Positions 1 through 8,888 are shown, numbered from the stretch's first letter. The stretch: DNA of 64,000 nucleotides from an uncultured Muribaculaceae bacterium (GCA_910586895.1 CAJUIW010000005.1:114446-178445); one strand, 5' to 3'. Notes: generated from the letters alone by a model not told the origin. Translations and numbers: made by a program.

Positions 1-468
1 CCAAGAAAAACAGGACGTGTATGGAAATCGCTCCTCGCAATAGCCGCCTTAGCCGGAATAATTGTAGTGTCAGCCACAGCAATGGCTGTCAACACTCCAA
101 CGAAAGTCAAGACTCAGCCCTTGAAAACATCCAAAACAGCATACGCCTCGACTGCCGGCCCTGACGATGCCTCATTTCCCGGAGGTGCTGCAGAATTCTT
201 CATGTTCATAGCAAGAAATATAGAATATCCGCAAAGCGCTATCAAAGATGGCACAGAAGGTAATGTGATTGTCAACTTCACTGTAGCTCCTGACGGAAAA
301 GTGACGGACGTAAAGGTAGTGAAAGGTGTGCGTGAAGACCTCGACAATGCAGCTATTGAAGTTATCAAGAAAAGTCCGAAATGGAATCCTGCAAAACCGG
401 GTGGCGACGCCAGTGTCAACGTGCCGGTAACTTTCAAATTATCGCCTAAACGCAAAAAGAGTAAATAA
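1..468 (+). CDS. TonB C-terminal domain protein, 5' end missing (possibly a BlaR1/M56-type sensor)
   Basis: The reading frame is open from base 1, so the gene begins before the window and only its last 155 codons are seen. The visible part starts with a basic stretch and a hydrophobic segment (SLLAIAALAGIIVVSATAMA), then a short linker, then a typical TonB C-terminal domain with the motifs EYPQSAIKDGTEGNVIV and FTVAPDGKVTDVKVVKG. In Bacteroidota this arrangement occurs in TonB energy transducers and at the end of M56 (BlaR1-like) membrane peptidases. The basic-then-hydrophobic entry fits the last membrane helix of the M56 type, but the diagnostic part lies outside the window. The GTG at 67 is only an internal codon. 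A strong terminator follows at 528-578. Confidence 0.75.
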   Translation, partial: PRKTGRVWKSLLAIAALAGIIVVSATAMAVNTPTKVKTQPLKTSKTAYASTAGPDDASFPGGAAEFFMFIARNIEYPQSAIKDGTEGNVIVNFTVAPDGKVTDVKVVKGVREDLDNAAIEVIKKSPKWNPAKPGGDASVNVPVTFKLSPKRKKSK

Positions 469-527
469 CCGGACCATTTTGTCCGAAACAACGTGATGAC
501 TGTCCTCAGCAGTTATTTCATTGAAGT

Positions 528-578
528 AAAAAGTAGGATATGACACACCCGGCACCATTGTGTCATATCCTACTTTTT
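528..578 (+). terminator. Rho-independent terminator after the TonB-domain gene
   Basis: A perfect 20-bp stem (528-547 with 559-578) encloses an 11-nt loop. The 3' arm ends in a run of T (573-581). It closes the transcript of the partial gene at the left edge. Confidence 0.9.
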
Positions 579-643
579 TTTCTGACTGAAATCAGTACGG
601 TGTTATGCATTCTGCGTACAATCCGATAAAAACATCAGAAAAA

Positions 644-675
644 TTTGGATGTAATATATTTTTAGCATACTTTTG
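644..675 (+). promoter_or_regulatory. Bacteroidota-type promoter (TTTG-N20-TACTTTTG)
   Basis: TTTG at 644-647 and TACTTTTG at 668-675 are 20 nt apart, matching the -33/-7 consensus of the primary Bacteroidota sigma factor. Transcription would start near 682. It would cover a 49-codon open frame (701-850) and then the TonB-dependent receptor starting at 910, so the receptor may have a leader of about 230 nt. Confidence 0.6.
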
Positions 676-700
676 TGGTGTACTATTTCACTAACACACT

Positions 701-850
701 ATGCTAAATAATCGTACCCCATTCATCCGCTTCTCCTCGTCCGGCTACAACTATGTACAGTACCTATCATATTCGGGAGAGCAACATAATATTATCTTTC
801 CGAATGAAAAAAATTCAGCTTCCACTTGCATTTTCCCTATAAAATATTAG
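701..850 (+). CDS. Possible small protein, 49 aa, unknown
   Basis: An ATG at 701 opens a 49-codon frame ending in TAG at 848-850. It begins about 19 nt after the predicted start site of the promoter at 644-675 and lies entirely in the leader of the receptor gene at 910. The peptide starts MLNNRTPFIRF, is polar and aromatic-rich, and has no signal peptide or membrane segment. I recognise no family. It could be a leader peptide, a small gene or a chance frame. The good promoter placement is the only argument for it. Confidence 0.25.
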   Translation: MLNNRTPFIRFSSSGYNYVQYLSYSGEQHNIIFPNEKNSASTCIFPIKY

Positions 851-909
851 GGGGGGTAAATTTTATTTCGTATCTTTCGCATCATAAACAAACCAGTCGT
901 TACAATTAT

Positions 910-3342
910 ATGAAACCAATCAAATCATTACTACTCCCTGTCATAGCAATGTTGACAGCAGCCACGGTATCGGCCCAGTCATACCGTGTGACAGGTACTG
1001 TGGTCGACTCCACCGGAACGGGTGAAGCATTTGCCACAGTGCGCATCTACGCCTTGCCTGATTCGGTAAAGCCTGTAGCTACCGCCGTAACCAAAGAGAA
1101 CGGTTCGTTCAATAAGTCATTGTCGCGCGAAGGCAAGTACCGTTTCCTGCTCACATCAGTAGGACGCGCGCCGCTTATGCGTGACTTCGCAGTGAGTCAG
1201 TCACATCCGGTGGCCGATTTGGGGCGTATGACGGTAAGTTCAGGTGCTGAGCTTGGTGAAGTTGTGGTAACCGCGCAGAAGCCGCTGATATCACGCGAAA
1301 TAGACCGCATAGCTTATGATGTCAAGGACGACCCTGAGTCAAAGACATCCCAACTTGACGAAATTCTGAAAAAGGTACCCCTTGTAAGCGTCGAACCTGA
1401 CGGCACCATAAAGGTAAAAGGCTCTTCAAGTTTTGTAATATACAAGAACGGGCGTAAGAACAACTCGTTCAGCAAAAATGCCAAGGATATATTCAAGTCC
1501 ATCCCGGCGTCCATGATTAAAAGAATCGAAGTGATCACCGATCCGGGAGCACGCGAGGATGCCGAAGGTATCGGCACTATTCTGAACATCGTGACCGAGG
1601 AAAACCTGATAATAAAAGGAGTGATGGGAAGTGCCGGCATCAACTACAGCAATAATGCCAATTTCCCCAACCCCAATCTATGGCTCATGTCGCAGATTGA
1701 CAAAGTGACATTCAGCATATACGGTTCTCTGAACACACGTCCGGGACGCGTAGGACGCGAGCATCATGAAACCACACGTACCTTCGATGACTCGGACAAT
1801 ACATCTCATGAAAGCACCGAGCAGTCAGTGTCGCGCATATCCGGCAATGTTGGTATGGAGCTCAGCTACGAGATGGACTCGCTCAACCTGTTCACCGCCG
1901 AATTTGGCGCTTACATAAGCAGCACCAAGACCCGCGCCAATTTCCAGTATGAAATGTTTGATCCGGATCATGATCTGATATACGGCTACCGTTCACAGCG
2001 ATTCACATCCCCTTCACGTCTACACTGGCTTGACGGTACGTTCAACTATCAACATCTCACCCGACGCAGAGGTGAAAAGTTCATACTCACCTACATGATA
2101 TCAGGCAATGGCAGCAACTCGAAGGAGACAAACCGCTATTTCGACCAGCAGAACATGCCGGTAAACTACACCGGTATTGACTATGACAACTCAGCCACCT
2201 TCCTCGAACACACTGTTCAGGCTGACTGGACCCGCCCACTCTGGAAAGGTCACACACTTGATATAGGGGCTAAATATATTTACCGCGACAACCATAGCCG
2301 CTCGGATCAGCAATATATCGGGCAGAACGACTACAAGACTGACTTCAGCCACGTGACACAGGTTGCTGCCGCGTTTGCCGACTACCGTGTGAACATCGGC
2401 CGCTGGGGAGTGCGTGCCGGCGTACGATACGAGTTCTCACGTCTAGAAGCCAAATATAAACTTGGCGACAATGATGACTATCACAGCGACCTGAATGATG
2501 TAGTGCCCAACGCAGCAGTTTCATTCAACATAAACGACCGCAACTCGATACGCGCATCGTACAGCTCATCAATCCAGCGTCCGGGTATCAACTACCTCAA
2601 CCCTACCATCATCAGCAATCCACAGAGCCAGACTCAAGGTAATCCTGACCTGACAAGCACACGCAATCATTCGGTCAACTTCAACTACAGCTTCTTCAGC
2701 CGCAAATTCTCACTCGATTTCAACACAGGCTACTATTTCAGCAACAACGCCATAATTCAGATCCAGGAACTTCTGCCCGGCGACCGCGTGAGTTCGACAT
2801 ATGCCAATGCAGGCAAAAACGGCTCGTTCAGCGCCAACCTATGGATGCAGCTGCAGGCCGGAGCTAAGACACGCATCATGGTAAATGGAGGCATCAGCTA
2901 TTTACATGCCGAAAACCCCTCAATCAAAATCGAAACCAAAAGCTGGAATCCAAGCGTATATGCACGCCTCACACAGCAGTTGCCATGGAAGATTTCGCTT
3001 GGAGCCTACATCAGCTACTGGGGCCGAAGCAAGAGCCTGTATAGTGTGTTCGAGCCGCTTGGCATGACAAAACTCAGCCATGGCATTGACCTGCAGCGTT
3101 CATTCCTAAAGCAGAACCGACTGAATGTACGTCTGGGAGTCAGCAATCCGTTCGGTGAAAGCAAGAGCCGCTACAGAAGCTACATGCTGAATGTACCGTA
3201 CGAAAGCACAAGCTACTCAACTACATCAAACAACCGCTCCGTACAGCTGTCCGTTTCATACCGGTTCGGTAGTCTTAACGCACAGGTCAAGAAAGTGCGT
3301 AGCGTACGCAACAATGACGTGGTAGGAGGCCCGTCGAAATAA
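910..3342 (+). CDS. TonB-dependent receptor / outer-membrane beta-barrel family protein
   Basis: This is an 810-aa outer-membrane protein. The ATG at 910 is chosen over the in-frame ATG at 826 because it gives a clean signal peptide (MKPIKSLLLPVIAMLTAATVSAQ). Residues about 25-110 form a carboxypeptidase regulatory-like beta-sandwich (VTGTVVDSTGTGEAFATVRIYA), about 115-230 a receptor plug (GEVVVTAQKPLI, then KRIEVITDPGARED), and the rest a large beta-barrel rich in aromatic and Asn residues. This is the Bacteroidota outer-membrane barrel family related to TonB-dependent receptors. No SusD partner is adjacent, so the substrate is unknown. It stands alone and is closed by a terminator at 3365-3407. 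A second member, without the N-terminal sandwich, is in the RiPP operon (20699-22846). Confidence 0.85.
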   Translation: MKPIKSLLLPVIAMLTAATVSAQSYRVTGTVVDSTGTGEAFATVRIYALPDSVKPVATAVTKENGSFNKSLSREGKYRFLLTSVGRAPLMRDFAVSQSHPVADLGRMTVSSGAELGEVVVTAQKPLISREIDRIAYDVKDDPESKTSQLDEILKKVPLVSVEPDGTIKVKGSSSFVIYKNGRKNNSFSKNAKDIFKSIPASMIKRIEVITDPGAREDAEGIGTILNIVTEENLIIKGVMGSAGINYSNNANFPNPNLWLMSQIDKVTFSIYGSLNTRPGRVGREHHETTRTFDDSDNTSHESTEQSVSRISGNVGMELSYEMDSLNLFTAEFGAYISSTKTRANFQYEMFDPDHDLIYGYRSQRFTSPSRLHWLDGTFNYQHLTRRRGEKFILTYMISGNGSNSKETNRYFDQQNMPVNYTGIDYDNSATFLEHTVQADWTRPLWKGHTLDIGAKYIYRDNHSRSDQQYIGQNDYKTDFSHVTQVAAAFADYRVNIGRWGVRAGVRYEFSRLEAKYKLGDNDDYHSDLNDVVPNAAVSFNINDRNSIRASYSSSIQRPGINYLNPTIISNPQSQTQGNPDLTSTRNHSVNFNYSFFSRKFSLDFNTGYYFSNNAIIQIQELLPGDRVSSTYANAGKNGSFSANLWMQLQAGAKTRIMVNGGISYLHAENPSIKIETKSWNPSVYARLTQQLPWKISLGAYISYWGRSKSLYSVFEPLGMTKLSHGIDLQRSFLKQNRLNVRLGVSNPFGESKSRYRSYMLNVPYESTSYSTTSNNRSVQLSVSYRFGSLNAQVKKVRSVRNNDVVGGPSK

Positions 3343-3364
3343 AATAATAAAGGTTATAGGAACG

Positions 3365-3407
3365 AAAATCCCGGAGGCTGATCATCTATGACACCTCCGG
3401 GATTTTT
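3365..3407. terminator. Terminator between converging genes
   Basis: A 13-bp stem (AAAATCCCGGAGG at 3365-3377 with CCTCCGGGATTTT at 3394-3406) is followed by T residues on the plus strand and has four A before the stem. It can end both the receptor transcript (+) and the nadE transcript (-). Confidence 0.8.
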
Positions 3408-3425
3408 GTATTTATAAATACTTCT

Positions 3426-5321
3426 TTATAGCGAATCTATCTCCTTGAGCCAGATGGCAACCGATGCATCGGACGGCATACGCCAGTCACCTCGGGGCGA
3501 CAGACAGACGCTGCCCACCTTCGGACCGTCGGGCAGACATGAACGCTTGAACTGCTGCGTGAAGAAGCGCTGATAGAATTTTCGCATCCAGCGCAGTATC
3601 ACCTCATCGGTGTACACTCCGCTGAATGCCTTGCGGGCCAGCAGATATACACGCCGCGGACTGAAGCCGTAGCGCAGCATATAGTATAGGAAGAAGTCAG
3701 CTAATTCATAAGGGCCCACAAGTTCTTCAGTCTTCTGCTTGATGTTACCCTCCGAATCGGCCGGCGTCAACTCAGGGCTAATAGGGGTATCAATTATGTC
3801 AAGCAGCACTGTCCGCTCGCGCTCCGATGAAGCACGCATGGCGAACCAACGCACCAGATACTTGACAAGCGTCTTGGGCACTCCGGCGTTTACACCGTAC
3901 ATCGACATATGGTCACCATTGTAAGTGGCCCATCCGAGAGCCAGCTCCGAGAGGTCGCCGGTGCCGAGCACTATTCCCCCGGTCTGATTGGCTATATCCA
4001 TAAGCAGCATGGTACGGTAACGCGCCTGCGAGTTTTCATAGGTAACGTCATGTACTGCAGGATCGTGCCCGATATCGCTGAAGTGCTGCATCACAGCCTC
4101 TGCGATAGGCACCTCACGTATGGTGATGCCGAGCAGTTGCATAAGCTCCATGGCATTGTGGTAGGTACGGTCAGTGGTCCCGAATCCTGGCATTGTCACA
4201 CCAATGATGCCTTTACGGTCAAGCCCGAGACGGTCAAACGTACGTACTGCCACAAGAAGTGCCAGCGTAGAATCGAGTCCACCTGAAATACCCACTGTCA
4301 GCGTGCGGCATCCTATGGCCGACAGACGCTGCGCCAGTCCCGACTCCTGGATGAACACTATCTCCGTACAGCGCTCGTCAATGGCGTTGTCGTCGTGCGG
4401 AACGAAAGGATGCGGATCAACATTGCGGTAGGCAGGAGGCGTCTCAGTAATAGCTCCTTGACATGAATCTTCCGGCAGTTCAGTAGCGTTCCCCTCACGC
4501 ACGGCACAGTCATGGAACGTGGTCATATGCATGCGGTCGCGCTCTATGGCCATTATATCAATATCGGCTATAGCCTCGTGGTACTCCGCATGGCTATCCA
4601 TATGATCGCTTTCCGACATTATACGGCCACACTCGGCTATTATATTCTTAGGGCTGAACACCAGATCGGTACTCGACTCCCCGAATCCGGCCGATGAATA
4701 CACATATCCGCACAGCAACCGTGCTGACTGCTGGCTGATAAGCTGACGTGTATAAGCATATTTCCCGGCCACATCGTCCGAAGCGGACAGATTGAATATA
4801 ACCTTTGCTCCGGCAAGAGCCTGATGACATGAGGGGGGCAAGGGCACCCACAAGTCCTCGCATATCTCTATGCCTATGCATACACCATGCGTTGAGAGCA
4901 GCGACGGAGCGTCAACAGCATTCTGAGCTGGAGCAAACCAACGCCCCTCGTAGAATTCGTTATACTGCGGAAGATAGGTCTTCTCCACAATCTGCGGAGC
5001 TCCCTGCCCCAACAGAGCGGCACAGTTGCGCACGGCACCTCCACGAAGCATCGGTAGCCCGACAATGACATCGAGCGACATTCCGTCAGCCACACCGGCT
5101 ATCTTGTCAAGACCAGATCGCGCGGCATCAAGCAGCGTACGGTTATGAAACAAATCGGCACAAGTATAGCCGGTAATACACATCTCAGGAAATACAGCAA
5201 CCTCAACCCCCAGGGCTTCAAGACGCTGCATCTCAGCTATGATTCGGTCAACATTCGTAGCCACATCGCCCACTTTCACGCGTGGTGACACGGAGGCTAC
5301 TCTCAAAAATCCGTCGGTCAT
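3426..5321 (-). CDS. nadE: Glutamine-dependent NAD+ synthetase
   Basis: This enzyme makes NAD+ from deamido-NAD+, ATP and ammonia released from glutamine. The 631-aa protein has the two-domain form. The N-terminal nitrilase-fold glutaminase carries the expected triad Glu46 (VFPEMCITGY), Lys114 (VEKTYLPQY) and Cys154 (GIEICEDLW). The C-terminal synthetase carries the ATP-binding SGGLDST loop at about residue 346 and the LGTGDLSELALGW motif. The start at 5321 (MTDGFLRVAS) is preferred to an upstream ATG at 5387 that adds non-homologous sequence. A -7-like TACTTTTG lies at 5351-5344 on the minus strand. It is transcribed away from the barrel gene at 5501 as a single gene. Confidence 0.95.
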   Translation of the reverse strand: MTDGFLRVASVSPRVKVGDVATNVDRIIAEMQRLEALGVEVAVFPEMCITGYTCADLFHNRTLLDAARSGLDKIAGVADGMSLDVIVGLPMLRGGAVRNCAALLGQGAPQIVEKTYLPQYNEFYEGRWFAPAQNAVDAPSLLSTHGVCIGIEICEDLWVPLPPSCHQALAGAKVIFNLSASDDVAGKYAYTRQLISQQSARLLCGYVYSSAGFGESSTDLVFSPKNIIAECGRIMSESDHMDSHAEYHEAIADIDIMAIERDRMHMTTFHDCAVREGNATELPEDSCQGAITETPPAYRNVDPHPFVPHDDNAIDERCTEIVFIQESGLAQRLSAIGCRTLTVGISGGLDSTLALLVAVRTFDRLGLDRKGIIGVTMPGFGTTDRTYHNAMELMQLLGITIREVPIAEAVMQHFSDIGHDPAVHDVTYENSQARYRTMLLMDIANQTGGIVLGTGDLSELALGWATYNGDHMSMYGVNAGVPKTLVKYLVRWFAMRASSERERTVLLDIIDTPISPELTPADSEGNIKQKTEELVGPYELADFFLYYMLRYGFSPRRVYLLARKAFSGVYTDEVILRWMRKFYQRFFTQQFKRSCLPDGPKVGSVCLSPRGDWRMPSDASVAIWLKEIDSL

Positions 5322-5458
5322 CGTTATGTTTGATTTACTGGTGCAAAAGTAACCATTATTGGTAATAAAACAGATAAGCCTGCCCAATTTACTTCCGCAT
5401 CAACAATATGAATGTTGACAAAATTAAGTTTTTTTCAAAAAAATTGAACAGAATAGCT

Positions 5459-5466
5459 TATTTTTG
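5459..5466 (+). promoter_or_regulatory. -7 box TATTTTTG upstream of the barrel/glycosyltransferase pair
   Basis: TATTTTTG at 5459-5466 fits TAnnTTTG and lies 35 nt before the ATG at 5501. No well-spaced TTTG -33 element is visible, so support is partial. Confidence 0.4.
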
Positions 5467-5500
5467 CATTACAAGTTCATCACAGAAATATAATTCATCC

Positions 5501-6022
5501 ATGAATAAATCCATTATAGCATTACTGCTCAGTGTTATATCCATCAGTACATACACACCCTGCCATGCCGCAAAGGGTGAGAAGAGTGTCGGACTCCGCG
5601 CAGGATTCACCACTACCAACAATGCCCCTGTGGCCGGGTTGTATTTCAAATATGGATTTACCGACTATTTCCGTCTTGCACCGGACCTGGATTATTATTT
5701 CCGTCATGACAATACTGACGCTTTCGCGCTAAACATCAATGCCGAATTTCCCTTTGCTCTCGGCAAAGGCTCCAACTTCAACATCTACCCGCTTGCCGGA
5801 TTCAATTTCACATCGTGGAACACCCATAATACCATACCTGCAGATGTAAAATCGGACAGCGATGACTCAAGCACACGATCATCGCGTATGGGCTTCAACG
5901 TAGGTGCCGGCGTGGAATATTACGCTACACCGACTCTGAAATTCTCAATTGAAGGAAAATACGGGTGTATCAAGCATTTTGACGGCGGAATAATCACTGC
6001 ATCTATCGGTTACGTTTTCTGA
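5501..6022 (+). CDS. Outer-membrane beta-barrel protein, small porin-like
   Basis: This 173-aa protein has a signal peptide (MNKSIIALLLSVISISTYTPCHA) followed by alternating amphipathic strands ending in an aromatic residue (ITASIGYVF). That is the layout of an eight-stranded barrel of the OmpA-like / outer-membrane beta-barrel superfamily. ATG 5501 is chosen because the ORF extension back to 5408 has no signal sequence. Its stop codon overlaps the start of the next gene (TGATG at 6020-6024), so translation is probably coupled to the glycosyltransferase. The function is unknown. Such proteins are often structural or virulence-associated surface barrels. Confidence 0.75.
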   Translation: MNKSIIALLLSVISISTYTPCHAAKGEKSVGLRAGFTTTNNAPVAGLYFKYGFTDYFRLAPDLDYYFRHDNTDAFALNINAEFPFALGKGSNFNIYPLAGFNFTSWNTHNTIPADVKSDSDDSSTRSSRMGFNVGAGVEYYATPTLKFSIEGKYGCIKHFDGGIITASIGYVF

Positions 6023-6951
6023 TGACGCCATTGGTAACGGTAATAATTCCGTTTTACAATGCGGAATTAACATTTGATGGTACCCTCGAATCGCTTGCAT
6101 CATGCAAGAGTGATGAACTTGAATTCCTGTTCATTAATGACGGAAGTACGGACCGTTCGGCTGAGATACTCGACCGTTTTCTCAACCGCTTGCCGAAGCT
6201 CCGCTCTAAATCGCGTGTGATAACTCATGAATCCAACCGCGGATGTGTAGCCTCTTTCCTTGACGGAGTCAGAGAGGCGGCGGGCGAATATGTGATCAAA
6301 TGCGATGCGGACGACCGCGTCACAACGGATTATTACAGGAATATGATCCACACCCTCCGTGGCACGGATAACACTGCCGATATTGTGTGCTCGCCCATAA
6401 TGCGCTCCGACAGCAAGATGCTGACCCGCATTGAGCCTTACGCTATAATGGGTTCGCTGAATTACATGCCTATTGACACCGTACACTTTTCACTTAACAA
6501 CAAGCTTATCAGGCGCTCGCTATTTGAAAAGAACAATCTGATGGATGACGATGCGGGCAACTGCTGGGACGATCTTCTGCACATATCACGCCTCCTTGCT
6601 TCAGGAGCATCCGTAGCTTACTGTTCCGATGCCGGCTATATTTATATGAACCGCCAGTCATCAGTGAGCCATTCCGGTAGTCCGAGCGTTGCCGAGGAGC
6701 GTTGCACCAACGCCCGCATAGTGGAGCAGTGGATGCGCAATGCCGGACTTGCAAGGAAATATGACCGTTTCCTCGTAAACATGAAATTTCATGCCAAAAT
6801 ACGCTATCTGAGCCGCCGGCCACGCAACGTAAAGAAATGGAAGCATACTTTCCCGGAAGTGAACAACCGTATTGACAGCATCAACGGCCTCGGGCGTAAA
6901 TACCGCATACTGTTCAAATTAGCATCCCGCCTCCCATGGTTCATGCTGTAA
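6022..6951 (+). CDS. Glycosyltransferase family 2
   Basis: This 309-aa GT-A fold glycosyltransferase starts with VTVIIPFYNAE. It carries FLFINDGSTDRS at about residue 35-46 and the metal-binding KCDADDR near 90, both typical of GT2 enzymes that transfer a sugar from a nucleotide donor to a glycan acceptor. There is no C-terminal membrane span, so it probably acts at the cytoplasmic face. The ATG overlaps the stop codon of the preceding barrel gene by one base. No other polysaccharide genes are adjacent, so donor and acceptor cannot be named. Confidence 0.85.
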   Translation: MTPLVTVIIPFYNAELTFDGTLESLASCKSDELEFLFINDGSTDRSAEILDRFLNRLPKLRSKSRVITHESNRGCVASFLDGVREAAGEYVIKCDADDRVTTDYYRNMIHTLRGTDNTADIVCSPIMRSDSKMLTRIEPYAIMGSLNYMPIDTVHFSLNNKLIRRSLFEKNNLMDDDAGNCWDDLLHISRLLASGASVAYCSDAGYIYMNRQSSVSHSGSPSVAEERCTNARIVEQWMRNAGLARKYDRFLVNMKFHAKIRYLSRRPRNVKKWKHTFPEVNNRIDSINGLGRKYRILFKLASRLPWFML

Positions 6952-6995
6952 GTTACATTCATAAATAGGATATACAATTATTTAACACCCGCCGA

Positions 6996-7027
6996 TTTCG
7001 CAGAAAGCGAAACTTGAATTATATTTG
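6996..7027 (+). promoter_or_regulatory. Bacteroidota-type promoter for the thioredoxin-like gene
   Basis: TTTC at 6996-6999 and TATATTTG at 7020-7027 are separated by 20 nt. The start site would be near 7034, giving a very short leader before ATG 7044. Confidence 0.55.
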
Positions 7028-7043
7028 TAAAAAATTATACCTT

Positions 7044-8105
7044 ATGAAAAAATTTACAATGATTGCAGCGGCATTTGCCGCAATGGCCGCAATGTCATGT
7101 GCGTCGGCACAGGCTCCGGTCTATAATCTTACTGTACCTCTGACAGAGGATGAGGATGACCTCAAAGCATATATCCTTGATTATGATACAGGTGAAAAAA
7201 TTGACTCAACTATAGTGGAGAGCGGCGCTGCCGTTTTCCGCGGCACTATTGACAAGCCGGTACTTGCCCAACTGATTGTCGACGGCACACGCATGGGTAT
7301 GTTCGTACTCGAACCGGGCCAGATATCACGCGATGCCAAGACTCGCGCATTCACAGGAACTGTCAACAACCAGCGCTTCATTGATTTCGGCAATGCAAGT
7401 GCCGAACTCGAAAAGGGCTATCGCTCCGCTATGGCCGACACTTCAGCCACCGGCAAAGAGAACGCCAAAAAGATACTGGACGAATACTATGCCAATATGA
7501 AGAAGGTCATGAATGATAATATTGACAATCCTCTTGGCTATTATCTTTTCCTGCAGCAGAGCTATGACATGAGCCGCGCCGAACTTGACAAGAATCTTGC
7601 CGAGCATCCGTCGCTGGCTCAGAGCAAGCGCATACAGCGTCTGCGTCAAGCTTTGGTCAACAAGGAAGAAACCTCTGTAGGACATAAATTCAAGGATTTC
7701 AGCATTACACAGCCCGATGGCTCTGTCAAGAAACTCAGCGACTATGTAGGCAAAGGCAAATATGCGCTCGTTGACTTCTGGGCAAGTTGGTGCGGCCCCT
7801 GCATCCGTGAGACAAAGGTTATCAAGGAGCTCTACAACAAGTATGCCGACAAGGGCCTTACAGTACTCGGAGTAGCTGTATGGGACAAGCCCGAGGATAC
7901 TCTGAACGCCATAAAGAAACATGAACTTCCCTGGGAATCAATAATCAATGCCCAGACAATACCTACTGACATCTATGGCATCTCAGGCATTCCGTGCATC
8001 ATACTGTTTGACCCCGAAGGCAACATAGTAAGCCGCGACAAGCAGGATGCTGCGCTTGTAGCTGATGTCGATGCTGCTATGGCCAAGGTTGCCGCTGCTG
8101 AATAA
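7044..8105 (+). CDS. TlpA/ResA-like thiol-disulfide oxidoreductase with DUF4369-type N-domain
   Basis: This 353-aa periplasmic protein has a signal peptide (MKKFTMIAAAFAAMAAMS). A lipid-modified Cys19 is possible, though the lipobox AMSC is poor. Residues about 27-115 form the beta-rich N-terminal domain usual in Bacteroidota thiol:disulfide interchange proteins. A helical linker follows, then from about 212 a thioredoxin fold with the active site FWASWCGPC (Cys250, Cys253) and a cis-Pro region (GISGIPCIILF). It should reduce or exchange disulfides of exported proteins. ATG 7044 is chosen over the ORF start at 7014 for the signal peptide. A terminator follows directly. Confidence 0.88.
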   Translation: MKKFTMIAAAFAAMAAMSCASAQAPVYNLTVPLTEDEDDLKAYILDYDTGEKIDSTIVESGAAVFRGTIDKPVLAQLIVDGTRMGMFVLEPGQISRDAKTRAFTGTVNNQRFIDFGNASAELEKGYRSAMADTSATGKENAKKILDEYYANMKKVMNDNIDNPLGYYLFLQQSYDMSRAELDKNLAEHPSLAQSKRIQRLRQALVNKEETSVGHKFKDFSITQPDGSVKKLSDYVGKGKYALVDFWASWCGPCIRETKVIKELYNKYADKGLTVLGVAVWDKPEDTLNAIKKHELPWESIINAQTIPTDIYGISGIPCIILFDPEGNIVSRDKQDAALVADVDAAMAKVAAAE

Positions 8106-8135
8106 TCGTCATAGTTCAGAATACAAATCTATACA

Positions 8136-8191
8136 GGAGGCTGTCCCCAATACGACAATTGACTCAAGCGGGACAGCCTCCATGTTTTTTT
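8136..8191 (+). terminator. Rho-independent terminator
   Basis: A perfect 12-bp stem (GGAGGCTGTCCC at 8136-8147 with GGGACAGCCTCC at 8170-8181) is followed by seven T (8185-8191). It ends the thioredoxin-like transcript. Confidence 0.9.
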
Positions 8192-8214
8192 CATAACCTA
8201 AAGGAATTCAGATT

Positions 8215-8625
8215 ATGCGAAAGGTATATCGTTCGAAAATTGATTGGTCGATATGGTGTATGCTATTGTTTACCATTACCATAATGATAGTATGCGCCAT
8301 AGGCTCAAACTGGGTTATATCCCTTCCTCTCATATCGGCTATAATCCTATTCGTTGTGGCGATATCCGGCACACGGTACGTGATAGATGGTAACACCCTG
8401 ATAGTATACCATTTCTTCCGCGCGCACAGAATACCTATCGCCAAAATAAAAAGCGCCACCCCGGCCAAAGGATTTCTCACCGGACCGGCATTATCATCTG
8501 ACAGAGTATCTCTGCGGTTCACGGACCGGTCGGTGCTCAAAAGCTCCAAACCTATGGAAATATCACCCCGCCATAGGGATGAATTCATAGCCCAGCTGAA
8601 AGAATTGAATCCCGCCATTGTATGA
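8215..8625 (+). CDS. Membrane protein with bacterial PH-like domain
   Basis: This 136-aa protein has two adjacent hydrophobic segments (about residues 14-33 and 36-52) and then a small beta domain beginning GTRYVIDGNTLIVYHFF. The membrane hairpin followed by I-P-x-x-x-I (RIPIAKIKSATPA) matches the short bacterial PH-domain family found in many Bacteroides genomes. The role is unknown. It lies between a terminator and the tRNA-Ser promoter and so is probably a single-gene unit. Confidence 0.65.
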   Translation: MRKVYRSKIDWSIWCMLLFTITIMIVCAIGSNWVISLPLISAIILFVVAISGTRYVIDGNTLIVYHFFRAHRIPIAKIKSATPAKGFLTGPALSSDRVSLRFTDRSVLKSSKPMEISPRHRDEFIAQLKELNPAIV

Positions 8626-8682
8626 TGACATTTACAATAACCCTCGATTCGGACAGATTCAGGATGAAAAAACCTCAGTAAA

Positions 8683-8714
8683 TTTGCCATCCACACAAAA
8701 AAACATTACCTTTG
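8683..8714 (+). promoter_or_regulatory. Promoter of tRNA-Ser
   Basis: TTTG at 8683-8686, 20 nt, then TACCTTTG at 8707-8714: a full match to the Bacteroidota -33/-7 consensus, 19 nt before the tRNA. Confidence 0.75.
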
Positions 8715-8732
8715 CATCCGCAACAAAGCTAA

Positions 8733-8820
8733 GGAGAGGTGCTCGAGTGGCTGAAGAGGCACGCCTGGAAAGCGTGTATACCCCAAAAGGGTATCCCGGG
8801 TTCGAATCCCGGTCTCTCCG
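8733..8820 (+). tRNA. tRNA-Ser(GGA)
   Basis: An 88-nt class II tRNA. The acceptor stem GGAGAGG pairs with TCTCTCC (8813-8819, one G-U) and the discriminator is G8820. The anticodon stem CACGC/GCGTG encloses CTGGAAA, giving anticodon GGA, which reads UCC and UCU. A long variable arm (TACCCCAAAAGGGTA) and a T-loop GGTTCGAATCC confirm serine. CCA is not encoded. An independent promoter and terminator flank it. Confidence 0.97.
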
Positions 8821-8837
8821 CAAACAAATTTTATAAA

Positions 8838-8871
8838 GAATCCCGCAAGCAGCACGCCTGCGGGATTTTTT
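8838..8871 (+). terminator. Terminator of tRNA-Ser
   Basis: A 9-bp stem (AATCCCGCA at 8839-8847 with TGCGGGATT at 8859-8867) is followed by T to 8871. Confidence 0.85.
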
Positions 8872-8888
8872 GCTATTAGGAATCCCTT

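Noticed and set aside
114..491. Minus-strand open frame opposite the TonB-domain gene
   Set aside because: It mirrors a clear TonB C-terminal domain on the other strand and has no family features.
8618..8836. Plus-strand 72-codon frame across the tRNA-Ser region
   Set aside because: It runs through the promoter and the whole tRNA gene, so it is not a protein gene.
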